NCBI GenBank assembly: GCA_016861345.1 | Contig: BOLD01000001.1 | Span: forward strand, 248,001 to 312,000 | DNA: 64,000 nt | Direction of reading: 5' to 3' | From: Oligoflexia bacterium | GTDB lineage: Bacteria > Bdellovibrionota > Bdellovibrionia > Bdellovibrionales > Bdellovibrionaceae | In this document: in pieces, positions 33,385-42,504 of the stretch | How the letters are laid out: every line of letters starts with the position of its first letter | Position numbering within the stretch: position 1 is the first letter of the stretch | Program-made: the position numbers and the translations under genes | The notes under the pieces: model-generated | Seen by the model: only the letters and a program-made list of their open reading frames with translations | What the model was told of the DNA's origin: nothing | Database searches by the model: none

Positions 33385-34845
33385 TTAGAGTAGAGTTCCT
33401 GTGAGAAGCAAGCTAGCAGCTGTAAAATAGATCACAAGTCCAGTGACATCGACGATGGTAGCGACAAAGGGAGCTGAGGCTGTTGCTGGGTCAAGCTTAA
33501 GTTTTTTGAGGATAAAAGGAAGCATGGAGCCGGTGATGGTTCCCCACATCACAACGCCAAGAACACTGGCAGCGACAGCAGCACCAATGAGCATATAATG
33601 TGGTCCGTAGAGTTCGTCTCGTGTTGGCCATAGGACGACACGGATGAGACCAATAATTCCAAGAATTGTTCCAAGGGTTAAGCCCATCAGAATCTCTCGG
33701 CCCAAAACCCGGATCCAGTCTCGATTACGAATTTCCCCAAGAGCAAGTGAGCGAATAATAAGAGTGCAGGCCTGAGAGCCCGAGTTACCACCGCTACTGA
33801 TAATGAGTGGAATGAAAAGAGCAAGAACGACTGCCTTTTGAATTTCATGCTCAAAGTAGCTCATGGCTGAGGCGGTGAACATTTCGCTGACGAAAAGAAC
33901 AGTGAGCCACCCCGCACGCTTCTTCATCAGTTCGAAAAAGCCAGTGTTCATGTAAGGGGCATCGAGAACTTCGACCGCTCCTAACTTTTGAATATCTTCC
34001 GTGGCCTCTTCCTGGACAACGTTGGCAATGTCATCGAATGTGACGATACCCTTGATGTGATCCCATTCATCCACAACAGGAAGAGCCATCAAATCAGCTT
34101 GGTTAAAAATTTTAGCAACCTGTTCTTGATCAAGACCAACAGGTATTTTCACAAGGTCGCTTTTCATAATATCACGAATTTTTTTATGCGGAGCTTGGGA
34201 AAACATTTCTCGAAAAGAAACCACGCCCATCAATGTTTGATCTGAATCGATGACATAAGCATAGTAAATTGTTTCAACATGCGTCTTGGATTGAATTCGC
34301 AAATAGGAAATAGCTTCATCAACACTCATGTCGGGACGAAGACGGACGAACCGGGAACTCATGAGACCTCCGGCCGCATCTTCAGAATAGGCCAGGAGGG
34401 CTGTGACTTCACGGCGAGTTTGGGGATCCAGCAGATCAAGAATCTCTTCTTTTCTATCTAGTCCTAGATTTTGAATTAAGTCAGCGACGTCATCAGGGGG
34501 AAGCATTCGAACCCAGGACCTTTTTTCAAGAGGGCTAATTTCGGCAATAAGCTCAGCTTGGTCCATTGCTTTTAAACTAAGGAAAAGATCTTCAGCTTCG
34601 GTTCGGGCAAGTTGGGCAAAACGTTCTTTTCTTTCATTGGGAGACATGGCTGACCAGGCTTGTGAAACACTGATCATAGCCTGTTCGCCTTCCAGCTCGA
34701 TATTTTGACTTGAATCTGTCACAATTTCAGCAAGATCTTCAATACTCGATCCTGATTTTTCCTGAGCAGAATCGCGTGATTCTGTATTCTGGTTTTTCGT
34801 TTGAGTATCTTCTGAATCCTGTGACATCTTCATCAGGTTTATCAT
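33385..34845 (-). CDS. mgtE: MgtE-type magnesium transporter
   Basis: MgtE is a dimeric Mg2+ channel gated by its cytoplasmic domain. The 486-residue protein has an acidic leader, the MgtE N domain (EISPLEKRSWVRMLPPDDVA, LLDPQTRREVTALLAYSEDA), two CBS domains (GLMSSRFVRLRPDMSVDEAI, MALPVVDEWDHIKGIVTFDD), and five membrane helices with the conserved FIPLIISSGGNSGSQACTLI and PFVATIVDVTGLVIYF. Start is uncertain: several nearby ATGs have no good ribosome site. No M-box riboswitch was noticed upstream. Confidence 0.94.
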   Translation of the reverse strand: MINLMKMSQDSEDTQTKNQNTESRDSAQEKSGSSIEDLAEIVTDSSQNIELEGEQAMISVSQAWSAMSPNERKERFAQLARTEAEDLFLSLKAMDQAELIAEISPLEKRSWVRMLPPDDVADLIQNLGLDRKEEILDLLDPQTRREVTALLAYSEDAAGGLMSSRFVRLRPDMSVDEAISYLRIQSKTHVETIYYAYVIDSDQTLMGVVSFREMFSQAPHKKIRDIMKSDLVKIPVGLDQEQVAKIFNQADLMALPVVDEWDHIKGIVTFDDIANVVQEEATEDIQKLGAVEVLDAPYMNTGFFELMKKRAGWLTVLFVSEMFTASAMSYFEHEIQKAVVLALFIPLIISSGGNSGSQACTLIIRSLALGEIRNRDWIRVLGREILMGLTLGTILGIIGLIRVVLWPTRDELYGPHYMLIGAAVAASVLGVVMWGTITGSMLPFILKKLKLDPATASAPFVATIVDVTGLVIYFTAASLLLTGTLL

Positions 34846-34865
34846 GGTTTAATGTGAAGACAAGC

Positions 34866-36713
34866 TTAAATATCCATTTCTGAAGCCAGACTTGTCTTTT
34901 CAAAAATAGGCAGGACCTCTGACGGTGTGCCGATCATGCGAATCGTTCCATCCTGGAGCCATAGAATTTTATGACATTTTTTTAAAGTTGAGAGACGATG
35001 GGCAATAATGATCTGGGTTCTACCATCGAAAAAATCATTGGTTGCTTTGACCATGATTTCTTCTGATCGGGGATCGACAGAGCTTGTGGCTTCGTCCATA
35101 ATAACAACTGGCGTGTTCTGCAAAAGACATCTCGCCATGCAGATCAATTGCTTTTCGCCAAGAGAAAGATTTCTCCCTTTTTCTTCAATTACCATTTGGA
35201 GTCCATCAGGTGTTGCCCATTCAGTAAGTCCAACTTGCTTTAAAACTGAGCAGAGTATTTCGGCGGAAAGGTGTTCTTCAATGTCGAGATTCGAAGCCAG
35301 GGTTCCGGTGAAGAGAACGGGTTCTTGAGAGATAAATGATAAAGCTTTTCGGTATTGCTGCAGATCTATGCCGGTTGAGTCGGGATTCAATTGGGGTTGT
35401 TGCCCATTAACAAGAATTTGCCCACTGTGGATCGGATAGAGATAAAATAAGGCCTGTATTAAGCTTGATTTCCCGCTTCCCGTACGACCCACAATTCCCC
35501 AACGCTCACCGGCGGGGACATGGAAGCATAGACCTTTTAAGACGAAGGGGAGCTGATCTCCATATCGAAACCAAACATCTTTAAAGGTGACAGATGCTGC
35601 TCGATTGGTGATTTTTTGATCAGAAGTTTCGTCAGATTTTTGATAGACCCAATGAGAAGTCTGAAATTGGCGGACAGCGGGTAGTCGGGCCCCAGGCTCG
35701 ATTTCCTTTTGCATGTATTGATCAAGCCGTTCTGCACCGACAAGAGCTTCGTCAGACTGGGCTAGCCATTCAAAAAACATTTGGACCGTGTTGCTTGAAA
35801 GAACGATGAATCCCAGGGCAACTCCGACAGATCCAACACTGACCAAGGATTTTTGCAAAAGATAATACCCAAGCCAACTTGTGGCCAACAGCAAAAAGGC
35901 AGTCATTGTGTTCATTTGAAATGAGAACAACATAATTCGAAAAACGGTTTTGATTTTTTGATTTAAATAGTGAAGATCGAGCTGATTGAATCTGGATGTA
36001 AATGATTCTTGTCGACTAAATGATCGGATGGTGCTTGCGCCCTGGGCTGTTTCAGCAAAATGCGCTATAGATGGAGATCGGCTCGCTGAAAGCTCTCGTC
36101 GAGCTTCACGAAGATTTTTTTGGTTGAATTTATAAACTATGAAGCTCAATGTTCCCACCGCAAAAATCAGAGGTAGGTAATAGGGACTGGCAATGCCAAT
36201 CAGTATCGTCATGCAAATGATGTCAAAGACAATGGAAATAAATTCGGCAAGGGGGCCACCGAAAAAGCGAAAGACGCTTCCGTAGTCACTTGAAAATCGG
36301 GTGATGATTCTTCCGGCTGGAGTGTGATCAAAAAAAGACATGGGAAAACGAGAGGTCCTCAATGTTGTTTCATCATAAAGTCGACTAACGGCTCGCGCTG
36401 ACACAATTGAAAAACCCACGCGAAATATCCATGTGAGAAGAAAGCCGATCAGAACTAGTCCAACAAGAACAAGTAAGTAGTCCCAGTTATCAAAACCTTG
36501 GAAGAAAAAGGGTGTTGGATGGCATTGAATGCTCAAGTCTGGTTTGCAAAAAGAGTCTGCCCAGAATCCAATCAGATTGGTGTTGGCTAGCAATGTTGCT
36601 CGACCGAGAAAACCGAGGGTTAGAAAAACAAAAAGTGATTTGAAATGAGGGCGATAGGCATATTGCAAGCTTTTGTATGTGGATTGATTAAAGCCTTTTC
36701 TGAGGTTGCTCAT
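34866..36713 (-). CDS. ABC exporter half-transporter with catalytic site (partner 2)
   Basis: The 615-residue protein has six membrane helices and a nucleotide-binding domain with Walker A GRTGSGKSSLIQ, Q-loop FISQEPVLFTG, an altered signature LSLGEKQ in place of LSGGQ, and Walker B VVIMDEATSSVD with the catalytic Glu. Its start overlaps the end of the other half-transporter, so the two make a heterodimer. By the usual asymmetry its own Walker A and Glu pair with the good LSGGQ of the partner. Substrate is unknown; the sequence resembles MRP/ABCC exporters. Confidence 0.9.
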   Translation of the reverse strand: MSNLRKGFNQSTYKSLQYAYRPHFKSLFVFLTLGFLGRATLLANTNLIGFWADSFCKPDLSIQCHPTPFFFQGFDNWDYLLVLVGLVLIGFLLTWIFRVGFSIVSARAVSRLYDETTLRTSRFPMSFFDHTPAGRIITRFSSDYGSVFRFFGGPLAEFISIVFDIICMTILIGIASPYYLPLIFAVGTLSFIVYKFNQKNLREARRELSASRSPSIAHFAETAQGASTIRSFSRQESFTSRFNQLDLHYLNQKIKTVFRIMLFSFQMNTMTAFLLLATSWLGYYLLQKSLVSVGSVGVALGFIVLSSNTVQMFFEWLAQSDEALVGAERLDQYMQKEIEPGARLPAVRQFQTSHWVYQKSDETSDQKITNRAASVTFKDVWFRYGDQLPFVLKGLCFHVPAGERWGIVGRTGSGKSSLIQALFYLYPIHSGQILVNGQQPQLNPDSTGIDLQQYRKALSFISQEPVLFTGTLASNLDIEEHLSAEILCSVLKQVGLTEWATPDGLQMVIEEKGRNLSLGEKQLICMARCLLQNTPVVIMDEATSSVDPRSEEIMVKATNDFFDGRTQIIIAHRLSTLKKCHKILWLQDGTIRMIGTPSEVLPIFEKTSLASEMDI

Positions 36714-38500
36714 TGGTCATTCCTTGCTACGCTTGCCGCATATTCTCGAAATTGTGAGTTTGAGCCTAAAAGTTCTTGATAGGTTCCGATTCCTTTAATT
36801 TCACCCTGATCAAGAAAGATAATGCGATCAACCTTGTCAAGAACAGTCAATCGATGAGTGACTAAAATCCGTCCGCGCTCTCTCCATGCCCCATCAATTA
36901 AAGATTCGATGAGCTTATTTTCTGTGTCGACGTCGACAGCACTTAAGCTATCATCGAGAAGTACAATCGGTGCTGGAAAGAAATCGACTCGAGCAAGGCT
37001 GACTCTTTGTTTTTGACCTCCAGAAAGATTTACTCCACGCTCTCCAATTAAAGTATCGAGCCCTTGAGTTAGGCGTTCTTGTGAATAATCCAGTTGAGCT
37101 CTTCTGAGAGAGGTGCGAATGGCGTTATCTGATTCCTGACCAATGTCGTATTCAAAAGCAACATTTTCTCTCAAAGAAGCACTCATGATAAAACCCTCTT
37201 GGGGAACGTAGGTAAAGTACTGTCGAAGCTGATCGAGATGAATGGTCCTGCCGTCATTTCCGTCAATTTGATATTGATCAAAAGTTGCTCCCGTTTCTCC
37301 TAACAGAGAAAGAAGTAGGAGTGATTTTCCTGAGCCGACCTCTCCAACGACGGCAAGTAGCTCTTTTTCCCTGAGTTCAAAATTGATGTTTTTAAGAATA
37401 TGGTGTTGGCCAATGTGCAAGTTAAGATTTTGAACTTTCATGAGGAGATGTTCAGGACGTCGAAAGTTCATCTTATCAAAATTCTTATGTCGCTTGTAGG
37501 GCTCCGAGTTTTCAAGTAAATACACATCGCTCATACGTCTCAAAGAAGTCCACGCGTCAAAAATAAAAGTGAAAAACCAGGGCATCATTCTAAATGGTCG
37601 GGTTAGAAAAACACCAACGATCCACAAAAGGGCTAAAAGTGAACCGGGCGTGACATGATCTCCTTGGTAGTAGACCAAAGCTCCGATGGCTGCCAGATTT
37701 AGGAAAAAAGTCACCGACGACGCGATCCCATTCATTGTCTGACCATTTGTGAGCATTCGAATACGATTGGCCGTCTCATTTTCACGTACTGAAAAAATTT
37801 TTTTCTCAAAGGCGGGAACCCAGCTGAGTATTCTAAGGTAGCGAATATTCTGAATCCACTCGCTCACAAGTGAAATGCGATCAGCCGCTAGTTTTTTAAA
37901 TTGAAAAAAGAAACGACTTTGTCGGTACGCCAGAAAGAAGTTGAGCGCGCTGATTCCTAATATTAGAGAGTATGTTGGGAACCATGGGATTTGAAAAATA
38001 GTGATGATTGCCAAAGGGGCGACGAGAAGGGGGAAAATAATTCCAGCTCCTTGAGGAATACTCTGTTCAAGCAAGACTGTGGCGCTTGGAACGTCGGTCG
38101 CATATACGGAAACGAGTTCACCGACAGGGCGTCCCTCAAGCGTATCAGTGCGGAGATCGAGAATCTTTAAGTACAGCTCCTGTGCCCACTTTTTTTGGAC
38201 AATGACGGCCTCTCGAGCGCCCAGAAAGTTGACCAATTGTGAACAGACCAAGCTAATTAGCAGACATATAAAAGCCCCAATTAAGAGACTCAGTGGGGAA
38301 AACGATTGAAAATCAAGGGGTAAAATGGATTGAAATGTTGAAGGAGAACTCAGAACTTGGTCGACAAACTCTTTTTGTAAAAGGGGACCGAGTAGTCCCA
38401 TCACTGCGGCCACGCCGGCAAGCAAGAGCATGATAAGGCGCATAGGCCATCGAACAGTGAAAACTTCGAGCAACAAAGAGAGTGCGGTTTTCTTTCGCAT
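36710..38500 (-). CDS. ABC exporter half-transporter with degenerate catalytic site (partner 1)
   Basis: ATG 38500 (MRKKTALSLLLEVF) is chosen; the frame from 38599 adds a basic leader not expected for the family. The 596-residue protein has six membrane helices and a nucleotide-binding domain with Walker A GEVGSGKSLLLL, a perfect signature NLSGGQKQRVSLARV, and Walker B IVLLDDSLSAVD, where Asp replaces the catalytic Glu. This is the classic degenerate partner of asymmetric exporters. It is followed in the same operon by its partner. Confidence 0.9.
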   Translation of the reverse strand: MRKKTALSLLLEVFTVRWPMRLIMLLLAGVAAVMGLLGPLLQKEFVDQVLSSPSTFQSILPLDFQSFSPLSLLIGAFICLLISLVCSQLVNFLGAREAVIVQKKWAQELYLKILDLRTDTLEGRPVGELVSVYATDVPSATVLLEQSIPQGAGIIFPLLVAPLAIITIFQIPWFPTYSLILGISALNFFLAYRQSRFFFQFKKLAADRISLVSEWIQNIRYLRILSWVPAFEKKIFSVRENETANRIRMLTNGQTMNGIASSVTFFLNLAAIGALVYYQGDHVTPGSLLALLWIVGVFLTRPFRMMPWFFTFIFDAWTSLRRMSDVYLLENSEPYKRHKNFDKMNFRRPEHLLMKVQNLNLHIGQHHILKNINFELREKELLAVVGEVGSGKSLLLLSLLGETGATFDQYQIDGNDGRTIHLDQLRQYFTYVPQEGFIMSASLRENVAFEYDIGQESDNAIRTSLRRAQLDYSQERLTQGLDTLIGERGVNLSGGQKQRVSLARVDFFPAPIVLLDDSLSAVDVDTENKLIESLIDGAWRERGRILVTHRLTVLDKVDRIIFLDQGEIKGIGTYQELLGSNSQFREYAASVARNDQ

Positions 38501-38610
38501 AGAGAACAAGCCTACAAAGATCCAGGTGAAAAGGCAGGACTTTTCATAGGAATTACGCGTCGTTCTTATTCGTCGGTGACTTCGGTAAATCAAAGTCATA
38601 GACTTTTTCC

Positions 38611-40086
38611 ATGAACAAGGGGCGACGACAGTTTTTATCTAACACATTATCACAGAGCATTAGTCTTTTAGGGGCCGGCAGTTTGCTGAGCAGTGGCTTA
38701 TTGACAACATCTTGTAGTCAATTGGATCGAATTATTGTTGGGGATGGCGCGGATGAAACAAGACGAGTTCTCATTTTGGGTGGCGGTGCAGCTGGATTGG
38801 CCGCAGGTTACCACCTTCGAAAAAATGATATTCCTTTCCGAATTTTTGAAGCCAGTTCTCGAGTCGGTGGGCGAGTCTTAACAATTCATGACTTTAATTC
38901 AAGTGGTCAGGTTGCGGAACTGGGAGCCGAGTGGTTTCGTCAACAGCATGATTTGGTTCTGAAGTATTGCAAAGAGTTTCGTTTGGACACAGATGATGTG
39001 AATGACTATGCAAAAGAATTTCGTTTTTTTCACTCGGGAATATGGATTCGGTCAGCTGATTTTGTACCTGAGATTAAAAAACTGCAGAACTACATCTATC
39101 AGCGACAGGCTCAAAAAACCCAGGAAGAGTGGGATCTGCTTTCTCTCGAGGATTTTTTATTCGAGTTGAAAAAGGTATTTTCGCCGTGGGTAATTGCTTT
39201 TATTCGTCGAACTGTACAGCAGGAGTGGGGGACGGATCCCACTCATATCTCAACGTTGGCTTGGATGAAGTCATTTCCATTTCAGACTTCACAGAAGTTA
39301 ATTAAGATTCAGGCAGGATCAGGGGCTTTGATTGAGGCTATGTATCGAAGGCTAGCTGGAGTTATTCCAGACAGTACAGTTGTTTTTCGGCATGAGTTAA
39401 TTCGAATCAAGAATAAGGGTAATTATTTTGAACTCAGATTTTCCACTCCAAAAGGAAATTTTGATATCAAAGCCCAAGTTATTATTTGCACCTTACCCTT
39501 TAGTGTTCTTAGAGGAATTGAGGGGATCGATCAGATTGGTCTATCTGGTCAAAAATTAAAGTGCATTCAGAATTTGGGGTATGGAACTCAAACAAAAATA
39601 GGACTCAGTTATCCCCAGAGATTTTGGAAGAGCTTCGCAGAGCCCTTTGCCCTATCAGGGGACTTTGATACCCAGTCAATTCGCGAAAGTTCAGTACAGA
39701 AGGCTTCGCTGAATGCTCTTAAGGGCGTGCTCAGTGTGCAGATCGGTGGACATCTGGGATATGAGGGAGGCGAACACTTGGTGGATCTGGTGAAAAAGGA
39801 TCTTGAGAGGATGAAGGTTGGAGTGGTTATGCCCCCAGAAGCTGTGCAGATTCATAATTGGGCACGAAATCGATACGCTCTGGGAAGTCAGTCCTATTAC
39901 AGAGTGGGTCAGTATCTGAGCTTGAAGGATGTCCTTGCATCTTCAGAATTTGAAGGTCGTCTGATTTTTGCTGGAGAGCACACTTCAGCGCGGCATCGAG
40001 GGACTTTGAATGGAGCCTTCGAGAGTGGAGTTCGCGCGGCCGCTCAGGCGATTGCGGCCCGAGCAGCGTGGATGAAACAAAACTAA
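38611..40086 (+). CDS. Tat-exported FAD-dependent amine oxidase
   Basis: The 491-residue protein begins with a twin-arginine signal (MNKGRRQFLSNTLSQ, hydrophobic run, then TTSCS, a possible lipobox), so it should be exported folded and perhaps lipid-anchored. A dinucleotide-binding motif (VLILGGGAAGLAAGYHLRK) and the flavin-binding end (GRLIFAGEHTSARHRGTLNG) identify a monoamine/L-amino-acid oxidase-type flavoenzyme. Substrate is unknown. It diverges from the ABC operon and its stop is one base from that of the convergent gene. Confidence 0.9.
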   Translation: MNKGRRQFLSNTLSQSISLLGAGSLLSSGLLTTSCSQLDRIIVGDGADETRRVLILGGGAAGLAAGYHLRKNDIPFRIFEASSRVGGRVLTIHDFNSSGQVAELGAEWFRQQHDLVLKYCKEFRLDTDDVNDYAKEFRFFHSGIWIRSADFVPEIKKLQNYIYQRQAQKTQEEWDLLSLEDFLFELKKVFSPWVIAFIRRTVQQEWGTDPTHISTLAWMKSFPFQTSQKLIKIQAGSGALIEAMYRRLAGVIPDSTVVFRHELIRIKNKGNYFELRFSTPKGNFDIKAQVIICTLPFSVLRGIEGIDQIGLSGQKLKCIQNLGYGTQTKIGLSYPQRFWKSFAEPFALSGDFDTQSIRESSVQKASLNALKGVLSVQIGGHLGYEGGEHLVDLVKKDLERMKVGVVMPPEAVQIHNWARNRYALGSQSYYRVGQYLSLKDVLASSEFEGRLIFAGEHTSARHRGTLNGAFESGVRAAAQAIAARAAWMKQN

Positions 40087-40087
40087 A

Positions 40088-40642
40088 TTAAAACTGATCA
40101 AGTAGAAAATGAATGCGATTTTGAAGGTCGATCTGAACTATATTCGGAACACCCTGACTGACAATTAAATCCTCAAACTCGACTTTGGTAAGAGAGATAC
40201 TTGCAGTTGCCTGAATATTTTGACCAGGAATTTCGCCTTCAGGAATGGTGCGAATGATGTTGCCTTCGTCGTCGGTTTCAATATTTTGCCAATTAAAATT
40301 TGGCTGAGAGTGAATAACAAAAACAATCAGATTATACGGTTGATAAAATCCAGTTCGTGGAATGTCCACACCTGGGACATGCGCAGATGCAGAGGTAATT
40401 TGAATGTTATCAATTTTTTTACGGATTTTTTTTAAAGTCACTTGATTTGAATTTGTGGAAATTGCAGCTCGAGCACCGATTCCGAAGTACACTGTAAGAT
40501 ATTGTCCTTGAAGGGATGAGGGTATGTTAACAAGCTTCATCGGATTGACAGTAATTGCAGATTGAGCATTTGCCGTTTCCACAATCAGCAATGAAGAAAA
40601 ACTAAAAATAATGGAATAAAAAATTATTTTGAGGGTTTTCAT
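40088..40642 (-). CDS. secreted protein of unknown function
   Basis: A 184-residue protein with a clear signal peptide (IIFYSIIFSFSSLLIVETANA) ending before QSAITVNPMK. The mature part is mostly beta-strand-like with no cysteine and no motif I recognise. It overlaps the preceding gene as ATGA and is third in a coupled operon with a polysaccharide deacetylase, so an envelope or polysaccharide role is suggested by context only. Confidence 0.65.
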   Translation of the reverse strand: MKTLKIIFYSIIFSFSSLLIVETANAQSAITVNPMKLVNIPSSLQGQYLTVYFGIGARAAISTNSNQVTLKKIRKKIDNIQITSASAHVPGVDIPRTGFYQPYNLIVFVIHSQPNFNWQNIETDDEGNIIRTIPEGEIPGQNIQATASISLTKVEFEDLIVSQGVPNIVQIDLQNRIHFLLDQF

Positions 40643-42504
40643 TTTTCACCTCGGGCTGGTAAGTTCATTTTAGTTACAGGTTTAGCGTAATTCATATACA
40701 TAACAAGTTGTCCATTTTGCTCCATTTCCAATTCTTGGATATCCAATTTAATGCTAAGAATCTCAGGCGGAAGTGGCAGTTTTCCAGGAATGGCAGTGTG
40801 GTCACATCTCCAAAGTGCTGTCATTTTCTGAAACTCTTCTTTAATGTTATTCATGACCTTTCCTTTAAAGAGCTTTCCTACTGGAGTGAGATAGTCGGGG
40901 TTAACCCAAACTGAGTCCATATCTATATCCCAGAGATAGATTTTAAGTCCACCTCCATCTGGAGCGTTTTTCAATTTGGCAATCATATCAAAGGCGACCT
41001 CGAAATTATCACGAAGGGCAATCCTTTGAATTCCCGTAACAGTTCCGGGGGGAACAAGGGCTTGAACTCGGACTTTGACAAGGCCTTCTCCGCTTTCTGT
41101 TGTTCCAAATTTCCCAAGGGGAACCGCATCGATAATAGGGGCTCGTGTGATCTTAAGATATTGATCTTTTTTAGGTGTCTTGGGCTGAGTCTCAGACTCT
41201 GCGGGGTCAGTTTGAGCACGACAAGTAGTGATTTTTCGAGCAGAGGGATCTTCATCTCCGATCGTAATTTTTTCAAAAAGTTTTCTTTCAAATGAAAGTT
41301 GAAGAATTCGGTTTAGCATTCCGCGATCGATACTCATGGAGATATCATATTGGTCAGTCGGAATTTTTTGAAATCGGGCTTCGCCACGGGCTTGCGAAGT
41401 GTTCACAGGTTGAGATGTGATATTCATGGGGTCTTCCACATAGGCATTGAGCTCGACACTTAATTTTTCATCCAAGTTGATATCGTTTAATTGAAGGCCC
41501 CAGAAAAATCCAAGCGTTGGCTTTGTGGGGTCAGCTCCAGGGGGATCCATGCGATTAATTTCTTCGATGCTTCCTTGAAGAGATTCCTTCGCTTTTTTAT
41601 TTAAGAATGCAGGCAAATCCTTTTCTGCAAGGTCAGCAAGAAAGTTTCTAATTTTATTTAGTGCTTCTGGAAATCTGGCATCAAATTCATTTTTTAACTT
41701 TCTTTTGTCTAAGGTCATTTCTTTTTTTCCGATCAGCACTTTAATATCTGGAGCAATGAGTTCGCGATATTGAAAGTTAATATCAACTTGATCAAGATTT
41801 TGTTCAACTTGGACGGCCTGAAATTCAATCTCTCGTTTGTTATTTAAAGTAATATAAAAGGGCAGTCGGATCTTTAAGGGTTCTTGTCCTCCGCCGATTT
41901 TTAGACTGAGATTGTCGAATCCGACTTGGCCAAGATCAGTGTTGTTCATGTCATAGGCACGAAATCTGTTTGTTGCTGCCGTTAACTCTTTAATCTCTAA
42001 TTCGAGGGCGAGTATGGCACCCTCTTTTTTACCAAGAGCCGCCATGAGACTTCTATCCGTGACAAGAGCAAATCGGTTCAGTTGTGCAATGTAACCAGAG
42101 TTTCCAATTTCGATGGCTGGTCGGACCTCTTTTAGTGAAAACCCGACGAACCATTCAGAAAGCAATGTTCTGAGTTTCTGAATCAGGTCTTTTGCTTCAG
42201 GCGGAACATTCAGTTGATCCAGGTCGTAACTCTTATCCGACTCCCACTTAATTTCATCCAGATAGCCCTCGTCCAAGCTAAATCCAATATTTCCTAAAAT
42301 AGTTTTCATTTTATGCTCAAAATACAGCATTCCCTTTGGAGTAATTTGAACCTGAATAGCGTTTTTGATGGGGTGCTTTTGAATTTTCTTAAGAGGAATC
42401 GGCGGCAGCTCCTGGCTATTAACAGCGCCGGACGCAAGCAACAGTTGAGTTGCTGTGATGACTGCGATTAAATATGTTCGAGAAAACTTCATTAAGTTCA
42501 TCAT
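40639..42504 (-). CDS. large exported protein of unknown function
   Basis: The 621-residue protein has a signal peptide (YLIAVITATQLLLASGAVNS) followed by QELPPIPLKK. The rest is soluble, rich in Lys, Asp and Leu, with no repeats and no recognised domain. The start overlaps the deacetylase stop and its own stop overlaps the next start, so all three genes are translated as a unit. The pattern of long lipid- or protein-binding-like strands recalls BPI- or TULIP-type folds, but I cannot support that from motifs. Confidence 0.65.
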   Translation of the reverse strand: MMNLMKFSRTYLIAVITATQLLLASGAVNSQELPPIPLKKIQKHPIKNAIQVQITPKGMLYFEHKMKTILGNIGFSLDEGYLDEIKWESDKSYDLDQLNVPPEAKDLIQKLRTLLSEWFVGFSLKEVRPAIEIGNSGYIAQLNRFALVTDRSLMAALGKKEGAILALELEIKELTAATNRFRAYDMNNTDLGQVGFDNLSLKIGGGQEPLKIRLPFYITLNNKREIEFQAVQVEQNLDQVDINFQYRELIAPDIKVLIGKKEMTLDKRKLKNEFDARFPEALNKIRNFLADLAEKDLPAFLNKKAKESLQGSIEEINRMDPPGADPTKPTLGFFWGLQLNDINLDEKLSVELNAYVEDPMNITSQPVNTSQARGEARFQKIPTDQYDISMSIDRGMLNRILQLSFERKLFEKITIGDEDPSARKITTCRAQTDPAESETQPKTPKKDQYLKITRAPIIDAVPLGKFGTTESGEGLVKVRVQALVPPGTVTGIQRIALRDNFEVAFDMIAKLKNAPDGGGLKIYLWDIDMDSVWVNPDYLTPVGKLFKGKVMNNIKEEFQKMTALWRCDHTAIPGKLPLPPEILSIKLDIQELEMEQNGQLVMYMNYAKPVTKMNLPARGEK

